Positions 56,020 to 64,000 of a stretch of 64,000 nucleotides of DNA are shown in pieces. How positions within the stretch are numbered: the first letter of the stretch is position 1; every line of letters begins with the position of its first letter. Made by a program: the position numbers and the translations under genes. A model generated the notes under the pieces. It saw nothing but the letters and a program-made list of their open reading frames with translations, searched no databases and had not been told where the DNA came from. The DNA is from Roseovarius sp. SCSIO 43702 (lineage in GTDB: Bacteria; Pseudomonadota; Alphaproteobacteria; Rhodobacterales; Rhodobacteraceae): the NCBI RefSeq assembly GCF_019599045.1, contig NZ_CP080623.1, positions 1,882,501 to 1,946,500 of the forward strand, in the 5' to 3' direction.

Positions 56020-56895
56020 ATGGCAATTACTGCTGCAATGGTGAAACAGCTGCGCGACACGACCGGCGCAGGCATGATGGACGCCAAGAAGGCGCTGACC
56101 GAAACCGATGGCGACATGGACGCCGCCGTCGACTGGCTGCGCACGAAGGGCCTGGCGAAGGCGGCCAAGAAGTCCGGTCGCACCGCCGCCGAGGGCCTCG
56201 TCGCCGTCAAGGTCGAGGGTGGCCGCGGCGTCGCCGTCGAGGTGAACGCCGAGACGGATTTCGTGGCCAAGAACAGCGAGTTCCAGTCCATGGTCTCGGA
56301 CATCGCGGATGCCGCGGTGAAGGTCGATGACCTCGACGCACTCAAGGAGGCCGACCTGGGCGGCAAGACGGTCGCCGACACGATCACCGACAAGATCGCC
56401 ACCATCGGCGAGAACATGGGCCTGCGCCGCATGGCCGCGATCGAGGGCGAGACGGTCGTCTCCTACGTCCATAACGCCGCTGCCGAGGGCATGGGCAAGA
56501 TCGGGGTTCTCGTTGCGCTCAAGGGCAGTGACGAGGGGTTCGGCAAGCAGGTCGCGATGCATATCGCCGCCACGAACCCTGCCGCGCTCAACGAGGCGGA
56601 ACTCGACCCCGAGGTGATCGAGAAGGAAAAGCAGGTCCAGATCGACATCGCCAGGGAATCGGGCAAGCCCGACGCCGTGATCGAGAAGATGATCGTGGGC
56701 CGGATGAAGAAATTCCTCTCGGAGATCACGCTTCTGGGCCAGAACTTCGTCGTCAATCCCGACGTGACGGTCGAGCAGGCCGCGAAGGACGCGGGCGCCG
56801 AGATCACCGGGTATGTCCGGCTCGAGGTGGGCGAGGGCATCGAGGTCGAGAAAGAGGATTTCGCAGCCGAGGTGGCGAAGGCCGCGCAAGGCTGA
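56020..56895 (+). CDS. tsf: Translation elongation factor Ts
   Basis: A 291-aa nucleotide exchange factor for EF-Tu. The N-terminal UBA-like module ([19 protein letters not shown]) and [16 protein letters not shown] are typical, as are [13 protein letters not shown] (contact with EF-Tu), and [18 protein letters not shown] precedes the ATG, 86 bases after rpsB. Confidence 0.97.
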   Translation: MAITAAMVKQLRDTTGAGMMDAKKALTETDGDMDAAVDWLRTKGLAKAAKKSGRTAAEGLVAVKVEGGRGVAVEVNAETDFVAKNSEFQSMVSDIADAAVKVDDLDALKEADLGGKTVADTITDKIATIGENMGLRRMAAIEGETVVSYVHNAAAEGMGKIGVLVALKGSDEGFGKQVAMHIAATNPAALNEAELDPEVIEKEKQVQIDIARESGKPDAVIEKMIVGRMKKFLSEITLLGQNFVVNPDVTVEQAAKDAGAEITGYVRLEVGEGIEVEKEDFAAEVAKAAQG

Positions 56896-56916
56896 GCCGG
56901 GCTCGAAGGACGACGC

Positions 56917-56953
56917 AACGGGGCGCCACGGATCATCCGGGCGCCCCGTTTTC
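56917..56953 (+). terminator. Terminator of rpsB-tsf
   Basis: AACGGGGCGCC (56917-56927) pairs with GGCGCCCCGTT (56940-56950) followed by TT. Confidence 0.8.
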
Positions 56954-57285
56954 GTCTGCAACATGGTGGGCGGTGCCGCCTGCCGTGGCGGCACCGCACC
57001 CGACCCCTGCATCTGGGAGGAACAACGGTCGGCTGTGTTGATGACCGACCCGATCAATAGGGCCAGCCATCAACCCCGGCAAAGCCGGCAGGCAACAGAG
57101 CCTTGCAATCTCAAGGATGCTCACCCGGTGTTCCAAAGGCGAAAATTGCCACCACTCACGGAACAGCCTTACCTTGCGTCAAAGTGTCCTGCGACATAAG
57201 TCAGGTTTTCCCTACCCTGGGCCTGAAGGTAGGGAAAACCATACCTTTTCCAGAGATTATGGCGGGTTTCGGGGGCGGGGTGCGG
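56954..57285. other. Gene-free gap with two hairpins
   Basis: No supportable gene lies between the tsf terminator and the LuxR-type gene. It holds a 10-bp hairpin CGGTGCCGCC-TGCCGT-GGCGGCACCG (56971-56996) and a perfect 13-bp inverted repeat GGTTTTCCCTACC / GGTAGGGAAAACC (57204-57216 and 57228-57240, 11-base loop). The latter is 46 bases past the LuxR stop on the minus strand, but neither strand has a T run after it, so a terminator is doubtful and an operator-like role is possible. Confidence 0.6.
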
Positions 57286-58041
57286 TCAGGCTTCCATCAT
57301 GAAGATCTGGTTCTGGAAACTGGCCTTCAGCACCGCCTGTGCCGTCGTCTCGACGCAGAGGGCATCGCGCGCAAGGCGCAGGTGCTTCTCGACCGTGGCG
57401 CCGGTCAGCCCCATGAGAAGGGCGATGTCCTGCACCGTCTTGCCGTCGCCGACCCAGCCCAGCACCTCGCGCTGGCGCGCGGTGAGGGTGCGGGCGGGGG
57501 AGGTGTAGGGCAGTGACAGGATGCGCAGATGCGCGATGTTGTTGAGCAGCAGGATATCCTCGCCATGCGTCTCCCACATCGCGTCGACATCGCGCTGCCG
57601 CATGCCTTCCTCGGCAGTCAGGGCGATCGCGCCCTTCGTGCGGGGCGAGACCGATCGAAAGGAGATCGAGTAGCCCGCGCGGACCCCCATGGAAAGGTTG
57701 AAATCGAACACCTTGCGCTCCTCGGCGCTCAGGTTCCCGGTTTCGGCCATCTGCCGCAGGAGCGACCACGAACAGGGACCGTCGTGATCCAGCGCCCACC
57801 GCACCATCGGCGCATGATGATAGAGACCTTCGCCAATGAAGACGTCCGTATAGTCGGTCGAGTGGTTGGTGAGGATCACGAAATCCTCGGCATCGCCCAG
57901 ATGCGCGCCCGACCGATACCGCGTCGCGCCATACATGATCCGGTCGAACCCGTAGCCCGCCATGCGCCGCTGGTGCATGTCCCAGAGATCCTCGATCCCC
58001 GGCGCGTGGAGCAGGTCGTTGAGTTCGGCCGTCGGTATCAT
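57286..58041 (-). CDS. LuxR-type regulator with altered AHL pocket
   Basis: A 251-aa protein with an N-terminal autoinducer-binding-like domain (residues ~15-160) and a C-terminal LuxR HTH (LTARQREVLGWVGDGKTVQDIALLMGLTGATVEKHL in outline). Aligned to TraR by exact spacing, pocket residues W57, Y61 and D70 are Y, F and A here; only W85 (in PCSW) is kept. So it may bind a ligand other than an acyl-homoserine lactone. No luxI is nearby, making it a solo. Its ATG overlaps the aroQ stop by 4 bases. Confidence 0.88.
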   Translation of the reverse strand: MIPTAELNDLLHAPGIEDLWDMHQRRMAGYGFDRIMYGATRYRSGAHLGDAEDFVILTNHSTDYTDVFIGEGLYHHAPMVRWALDHDGPCSWSLLRQMAETGNLSAEERKVFDFNLSMGVRAGYSISFRSVSPRTKGAIALTAEEGMRQRDVDAMWETHGEDILLLNNIAHLRILSLPYTSPARTLTARQREVLGWVGDGKTVQDIALLMGLTGATVEKHLRLARDALCVETTAQAVLKASFQNQIFMMEA

Positions 58042-58481
58042 GGGTCGCGGTCCAGGTGGCTCAGCATTGCCTCGATGGCGAGCGGGTAGCCCGCCGCCCC
58101 GAAGCCGCAGATCACCCCCACTGCGACCCGCGCGATATAGGAGCGGTGGCGAAACGCCTCTCGCGCGTGGATGTTCGAGAGGTGAAGCTCGATGGCGGGC
58201 AGCTCGACCGAGCTGAGCGCGTCCATGAGCGCGATGGAGGTATGCGTATAGGCGCCCGCGTTGAGGATGATGCCCGCATGGGTGCCCTTCGCGCCGTGGA
58301 TCGCGTCGATCAGGGCGCCCTCGGAATTGTGCTGCTCGAACGCGATCCCGACGCCGACCGCTTCGGCCTTCTCGCGGCAGAGACGCTGGATATCGGCCAG
58401 GGTGGTATGACCGTAGACATCGGGCTGTCGCGTCCCCAGGAGGTTGAGGTTGGGGCCGTTGAGGATGAGCAGAGATCGCAT
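58038..58481 (-). CDS. aroQ: Type II 3-dehydroquinate dehydratase
   Basis: A 147-aa shikimate-pathway enzyme. The family fingerprints ILNGPNLNLLGTRQPDVYG (catalytic Tyr), EQHNSEGALIDAIH, ILNAGAYTHTSIALMDAL and IELHLSNIHAREAFRHRS are complete. AAGGA lies 7 bases before the ATG. It is co-transcribed with the downstream LuxR-type gene by a 4-base overlap. Confidence 0.96.
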   Translation of the reverse strand: MRSLLILNGPNLNLLGTRQPDVYGHTTLADIQRLCREKAEAVGVGIAFEQHNSEGALIDAIHGAKGTHAGIILNAGAYTHTSIALMDALSSVELPAIELHLSNIHAREAFRHRSYIARVAVGVICGFGAAGYPLAIEAMLSHLDRDP

Positions 58482-58640
58482 GTCAAATTCCTTTTATACC
58501 TGAATCTTAACGGGCGGCCGCCCACCTGTCGAGTATTCCGGACGTCGGCGCGGCGCGGGGCCCGGCCCGAAATCGGCAGTTGCAATCACCGCGGCGCCGG
58601 GTATCCCTTGGAGCGTCGAGAGATCATCGGAGAGGATGCC

Positions 58641-58880
58641 ATGACGACCTGCGTATTCATTCAGATCCGCTGCAAGCCCGGAATGACCTACAAGGTCGCC
58701 GATGCCATCGTCCTGCGCGAGATCCATTCCGAGCTTCATTCGACAAGCGGCGCCTTCGACCTGCTTCTCAAGCTCTACGTGCCCGAGGGCGAGGATGTGG
58801 GCGTCTTCATCAATGACAACGTGGCCAACATTCCGGGGATCGAGCGAACGCTTACGACGCTCACCTTCAAGGCCTTCTGA
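58641..58880 (+). CDS. Stand-alone AsnC/Lrp ligand-binding (RAM) domain protein
   Basis: A 79-aa protein consisting only of a RAM-type alpha-beta sandwich: FIQIRCKPGMTYKVADAIVL, ELHSTSGAFDLLLKLYV, GVFINDNVANIPGIERTLTTLTF. There is no HTH, so it cannot bind DNA alone; such proteins may bind amino acids or hetero-oligomerise with full-length Lrp regulators. AGGA precedes the ATG. It is 14 bases upstream of an amidase gene, probably in the same transcript. Confidence 0.85.
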   Translation: MTTCVFIQIRCKPGMTYKVADAIVLREIHSELHSTSGAFDLLLKLYVPEGEDVGVFINDNVANIPGIERTLTTLTFKAF

Positions 58881-58894
58881 AAGGGGGCCGGGCG

Positions 58895-60286
58895 ATGAGC
58901 GAGCTGTGGGCCATGACGGCCGAGGAGATGCGCGCGGCGATGGCGGCGGGCGAGGTGTCGTCGGTCGAGATCACGCGTGCCACGCTCGCGCGGATCGACG
59001 CGGTGAACCCGGGGATCAACGCCATCGTGGATCGCTGCGACGAGGCCGCGCTTGCGGCGGCACAGGCGGCGGACGACGCGCGCGCGGCAGGACATGCGCC
59101 GGGGCCGCTTGCGGGCGTGCCGGTGACGGTGAAGGTCCTGAACGACCAGGCGGGCCATGCCTCGACCAACGGCTTGCGGATCCAGAAGGACCTCATCGCC
59201 ACGCGCGACAACCCGTTCGTGACGAACCTGCGCCGCGCGGGTGCGGTGATCGTGGGGCGCACGAACACGCCGGCCTTCTCGCTCAGGTGGTTCACCCGAA
59301 ACAGCCTCCACGGCCACACGAGAAACCCTTTGAATCAGGCGCTTACGCCCGGAGGCTCATCCGGTGGCGCGTCGGCGGCGGTCGCCGCCGGGATGGGGCC
59401 GGTGGGGCAGGGAACGGATATCGCGGGATCGGTGCGCTACCCCGCCTATGCCTGCGGGATCCACGGTCTCCGCGTCTCCCTGGGCCGGGTGCCCAGCCTC
59501 AACTTCACCTCGGGCGACCGGCATATCGGCGCGCAACTCATGGCGATCGCGGGGCCGCTTGCGCGGTCCATCGGCGATCTTCGCCTGGCCTACGAGGCGA
59601 TGGCGGTCCATGACCCGGCCGACCCGTGGTCGGCACCCGTGCCCCTGCGCGGTCCCGCGGTGCCACGGCGCGCGGCGCTCTGCCTTGCGCCGGACGGGAT
59701 GGACGTCGCCCCCGAGATCCGCGACGAGCTGCGCGCGGCGGCGCGGCGGCTCGAGGCCGCGGGCTGGACCGTCGAGGAGGTCGAGACGCCGCCGGTGCAG
59801 GAGGCTGTGCGCGGCCAGCTCACGCTCTGGATGGCCGAGATGCGCCGCTCGGGGGGCGAGATCGTCCGCAAGGAAGACGACCCCGATGCGACCCTTGTCT
59901 ACGAGCGGCTTTGCCGACATGCGCCCGACGTGGACGTGAACGGGCTGCTCGACACGTTGCAGACCCGCGCGCGGCTCTGCCGGGAATGGCGCGCGTTTCT
60001 AGAGACTTACCCGGTGCTTCTCTGCCCCGTGTCGGGCGAGTTGCCCTTCGCCGACCTGCTCGATCTGGGCACCGAGGAGGAGTTCGATCGGATCATCGCG
60101 GCGCAGGCCCTGCAGATCGGCATACCCTTCATGGGGCTGCCGGGGCTGACGGTCTCGACCAATCTGGTGGACGGCCCCCAGGGCCGCACGCCGGTGGGCG
60201 TGCAGCTTGTCGCGACGAATTTCCGCGAGGACCTGCTTCTTGATGGAGGCGAGGTTCTGGGTGGCACGGTGGCGCCCGTGGGCTGA
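58895..60286 (+). CDS. Amidase-signature family hydrolase
   Basis: A 463-aa amidase. The Ser-cisSer-Lys triad is visible: Lys in GVPVTVKVLNDQ, the glycine/serine-rich block PGGSSGGASAAVAAGMGPVGQGTDIAGSVR with cis-Ser and nucleophile Ser. It resembles GatA-like amidases but has no gatB/gatC neighbours, so it is a metabolic amidase of unknown substrate. The small RAM-domain gene precedes it. Confidence 0.88.
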   Translation: MSELWAMTAEEMRAAMAAGEVSSVEITRATLARIDAVNPGINAIVDRCDEAALAAAQAADDARAAGHAPGPLAGVPVTVKVLNDQAGHASTNGLRIQKDLIATRDNPFVTNLRRAGAVIVGRTNTPAFSLRWFTRNSLHGHTRNPLNQALTPGGSSGGASAAVAAGMGPVGQGTDIAGSVRYPAYACGIHGLRVSLGRVPSLNFTSGDRHIGAQLMAIAGPLARSIGDLRLAYEAMAVHDPADPWSAPVPLRGPAVPRRAALCLAPDGMDVAPEIRDELRAAARRLEAAGWTVEEVETPPVQEAVRGQLTLWMAEMRRSGGEIVRKEDDPDATLVYERLCRHAPDVDVNGLLDTLQTRARLCREWRAFLETYPVLLCPVSGELPFADLLDLGTEEEFDRIIAAQALQIGIPFMGLPGLTVSTNLVDGPQGRTPVGVQLVATNFREDLLLDGGEVLGGTVAPVG

Positions 60287-60356
60287 GGTGATTGTCGCGT
60301 AATACCAAGGGAGTATGACGCGATATTAAAAAGAACAGGCGCTTGGCCCATGCCGG

Positions 60357-60949
60357 TCACGCCACCCCGCAATGCCGGTCGACCACCCGCTGCACCATGG
60401 GCGCAAAATGCGCGAAGGAGGGCGTTTCCATCTCGGCCTCCTTCCCCGCGTCATCGAGATAGCGCACGGCGATGATCTCCTTGAGGTTCGGGTTCTTCTC
60501 GAACTCCGTGACCTCCTCGGCCGTCATCGGGCCGCCCTGGAGATTGAGGGAATGCACCGATGCCTCGGAAAGGCGGCGGAAATACTCGGGTCGGGTCGCA
60601 CAGAGATAGCGCTTGGCCGCGACGTGGTAGCGCACGCAGTCGGTCACGAGCGACGGAAAGAACCGCTCGAGCACTTCGGCGCCCGCGTCCTCGTGATGGC
60701 GGTCCTCGGTGTCGTCCATGCTGAACATGCCGAATTCGCTGGTGAAATGGCCGATGTCGTGAAGCAGCGCCGAGACGATGACAAGCTCGTCCTGGCCGCT
60801 TCTCTCGGCCAGGGTCGCGCCCTGAAGCATGTGTTCGGCCATGGTCACCGGCTCGCCCAGATATTCTTCCCCGCCTCGGCGCTCGAAGATATCGGCAAGG
60901 AAGGCCACGATGGTCTGCGGCGTGAGATCGGCGTTGGTGGGCTTTTCCA

Positions 60950-60950
<1 letters not shown>
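60357..60950 (-). CDS. tmpB: PhnZ/TmpB-like HD-domain phosphonate oxygenase
   Basis: A 197-aa HD-superfamily mixed-valent diiron oxygenase. Ligands: H40, H64-D65 (LLHDIGHF), H68, H86 (RHHEDAG), H109 and D166; lid residues Y30 and E33 (EEYLGEPV) and K113 (HVAAKRYL) align with Y24, E27 and K108 of PhnZ with constant offset. These enzymes cleave the C-P bond of 1-hydroxyphosphonates. The partner overlapping by one base is a GBBH-like dioxygenase, not PhnY, so the TmpB type, yielding glycine betaine and phosphate, is most likely. Confidence 0.8.
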
Positions 60951-62186
<1,236 letters not shown>

Positions 62187-63047
62187 ATGGCTGAACTGTC
62201 GCTCGACACGATATCGCTCGAATGGATCCGCGCGTTCGAATCGGCGGGCCGCACTGGAAGCTTCACCGCCGCCGCGACGGAGACGGGCCTCACCCAGGCC
62301 GCCATCAGCCAGCGGATCACGCACCTGGAACGCAGGCTCGGCACGCAGCTCTTCGTGCGCAACGCGCGCGGCGTGACGCTCAGCGTCGATGGCGAAAGCT
62401 GGCTTCCCTATGTCACCGCCGCGTTGCGTGACCTGGGCGAGAGCTGCGAGGCATTCTTCGGGCTCGATCGTCGCAAGGTCTCGATCTCGGCCAGCGCCTC
62501 GGTCACGGCGCTCTGGCTTGCGCCGCGGCTTGCCCGCTGGCAGGGAGACGACCGGCCCGAGATCGCGTTCTCGACCATGGTGCTGCAATCGGAAAGCCAG
62601 CATCTCGATGCCACGATCCGCGTGCGCTATGGCGTGGGCGATTGGGGCGATCACCACAAGGTGCCGCTCTTCGCCGAGGCGATCGGCGCGGTCGCGGCGC
62701 CGCATCTGTTGCGCGAGGGGGCCGCGTGGCAGACCCTGCCACGCCTCGCGCTCTCGGGGCCGCGGGCGGGCTGGCCGGAATGGGCGCGGCAGACGGGCGA
62801 TCCGATGACGCCCGTGCCCTCGGTCCGGTTCGACAGCCTGGGCGGCGCGCTTGCCGCGGCCGAGGCGGGGGCAGGGGTGCTGCTGGCCTCGCTGCCGCTG
62901 TGCCGCGACCGGCTCGCGGCGGGAAGCCTGGTTCAGGTATCGGACGCGGTGCTGACGCCGCCGGAAACCTACTGGATGATCGCGCGGAAGGATGCGCTGA
63001 CCGGCGCCCTGTGGCGGCGGCTGTCCGAGCGGTTCGCCGAAGGGTAG
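62187..63047 (+). CDS. LysR family regulator, probable tmpAB activator
   Basis: A 286-aa LysR-type protein. The HTH is SLEWIRAFESAGRTGSFTAAATETGLTQAAISQRITHLERRLG in outline (residues ~10-55); the effector domain starts at KVSISASASVTALWLAPRLARW. The GcvA-like spacing (SASASVTALWLAPRL) fits regulators of amino-acid or amine metabolism. The divergent position suggests it responds to the phosphonate or its product. Confidence 0.87.
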   Translation: MAELSLDTISLEWIRAFESAGRTGSFTAAATETGLTQAAISQRITHLERRLGTQLFVRNARGVTLSVDGESWLPYVTAALRDLGESCEAFFGLDRRKVSISASASVTALWLAPRLARWQGDDRPEIAFSTMVLQSESQHLDATIRVRYGVGDWGDHHKVPLFAEAIGAVAAPHLLREGAAWQTLPRLALSGPRAGWPEWARQTGDPMTPVPSVRFDSLGGALAAAEAGAGVLLASLPLCRDRLAAGSLVQVSDAVLTPPETYWMIARKDALTGALWRRLSERFAEG

Positions 63048-63135
63048 GGGCATCGCGCAATTGCAAGGCGCTCGCGACCCGTGCCAAGGTCTCCTTGCCG
63101 CGCGCTGCGCCGTATCCAGTTCCGGGACCATGCCA

Positions 63136-64000
63136 TGAAGATCATCCGAACCGATTGCGAGCTTGAATGTCCGCGGGTGGATGGCGCGCTGCGCGAGGCG
63201 GGGCACGAGCTCGTTCTTCTGCCCGAGGGCGTGTCCGAGCCCGACCTCATCGCCGCGGTGCGGGACGCCGGGTTGATCCTCATGTGCTACACCCCGATCA
63301 CCTCGACCGTTATCGACGCCGCGCCGCATCTGAAAGGTATCGTGAAATACGGCGTGGGGATCGACGCGGTCGATATTCCGGCGGCCATCGCGCGCAAGGT
63401 CCCCGTCGTCAACATCCCGCTCTATGCCGAGGAGACGGTGGCCGAGGGGGCCTTCGCGCTTCTCATCGCGCTGGCGCGCAAGCTCGTCCCGCTCAGCCGG
63501 GAGATGGAGAGGGAAGGATGGGCGTGGCCCACGCAACGCTGGCTGGGGAGCGACATCGCGGGCAAGACCCTGGGCCTGATCGGTGTCGGCCATATCGGCC
63601 GCAGCGTGGCGCGGATGGCGGGCGCGGGGTTTCGGGCGCGGGTGCTGGGCTACAACCCGGGCAAGAGCGCCGAGGAGCTGCGCGCGGCGGGCGTCGAGAA
63701 ACGCGACGATCTGCACGCGATGCTGGGCGAGTGCGATTTCGTCTCGGTGCATTGCGTGCTCAACGATGACACGCGGGGCATGATCGGGGCGGCGGAATTC
63801 GCGGCGATGAAGCCCGGCGCGCTTTTCGTGAACGTCTCGCGCGGGGCGATCGCGGACGAGGCAGCGCTGCTTGAGGCGCTGCGATCGGGGCATCTCGGCG
63901 GGGCCGCGCTCGACGTATTCGGCCAAGAGCCGCTCGACCGCCGCGATCATCCCCTCGCGCCGCTCTTCGGAATGGAGAACGTGATCCTGAGCCCGCATCT
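63136..64000 (+). CDS. D-2-hydroxyacid dehydrogenase, SerA-like (partial)
   Basis: Open from ATG 63136 to the window end (288 codons), so the C-terminus is missing. N-terminal catalytic-domain block KYGVGIDAVDIPAA; the Rossmann GxGxxG is GLIGVGHIGRSVARM; the catalytic Arg is in VSRGAIADE, the Glu in DVFGQEPL, and the His region SPHL is at the window edge. Related to phosphoglycerate dehydrogenase. It lies 88 bases after the LysR gene on the same strand and may belong to the phosphonate locus or to serine/glyoxylate metabolism. Confidence 0.87.

Noticed and set aside
56933..57136. 67-codon minus-strand frame in the gap after tsf
   Set aside because: It starts at TTG without a ribosome-binding site and runs into the tsf terminator; no family resemblance.
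56954..57285. Possible insertion-sequence remnant
   Set aside because: The two hairpins and a GGCTCTGTTGCC stretch were suggestive, but no transposase frame, target duplication or matching terminal repeats could be found.

Overview
The window is GC-rich, gene-dense chromosomal DNA of an alphaproteobacterium, very probably a member of the Rhodobacteraceae (Roseobacter group). Pointers are a Rhodobacter-type 5-aminolevulinate synthase behind an FNR-type site, the cysG-DUF2849-cysI-cysH-DUF934-fpr block, family-typical small proteins (DUF6477, DUF6456, DUF2849, DUF934, IalB) and a bdhA-patatin pair joined by what looks like a Rhodobacteraceae intergenic repeat. It is mostly core genome. I see no prophage, insertion sequence or CRISPR array. 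Two genes are cut by the window ends: an SH3 protein at 1-272 and a 2-hydroxyacid dehydrogenase from 63136.

Layout. 1-6200: guaA, an MttB-superfamily methyltransferase, DUF6477, a DUF6456 regulator behind CtrA/DnaA-like sites, and a VIT1-type transporter. 6298-9560: divergent katG and oxyR. 9750-12650: lipA, two tRNA-Val genes around a histidine phosphatase, HU. 12656-15476: HerA-like ATPase and IalB, with a 440-base gap that holds two sRNA-like terminator structures. 15501-20710: an ldtD-lpxD-acp-fabF operon opposite a MepK-like endopeptidase. 20835-26237: M20 peptidase, hemA, a RodZ-like protein, ispG. 26246-34073: a periplasmic redox/protease operon (CPDC thioredoxin, DsbA/ScsC-like, M48), an aminotransferase, then amiC and PBP1A. 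34121-37950: secreted proteins, tRNA-Met, RF3, a SnoaL-like protein. 37981-44077: assimilatory sulfate reduction and siroheme synthesis opposite an AsnC regulator. 44171-49882: icd, then a four-gene overlapping operon opposite an XRE-cupin regulator. 49904-54624: a YejA-like binding protein, a candidate sRNA, bdhA, patatin, DUF502. 55031-56953: rpsB-tsf. 57286-60286: aroQ with a LuxR-type regulator, a stand-alone AsnC ligand domain, an amidase. 60357-64000: a tmpAB-like phosphonate pair with a divergent LysR regulator.

Most interesting points. (1) 60357-62095 pairs a GBBH/TmpA-like 2-oxoglutarate dioxygenase with a PhnZ/TmpB-like HD oxygenase overlapping by one base; by family this converts 2-(trimethylammonio)ethylphosphonate to glycine betaine and phosphate. 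(2) The LuxR protein beside aroQ keeps only one of the four hallmark AHL-pocket residues. (3) Three RNA-like transcription units (14286-14369, 14432-14501, 51842-51917) have hairpins and terminators but no protein. (4) prfC and the XRE gene have promoters placed so that their mRNAs would be leaderless. All functional statements rest on motif recognition by eye; no database search was run.
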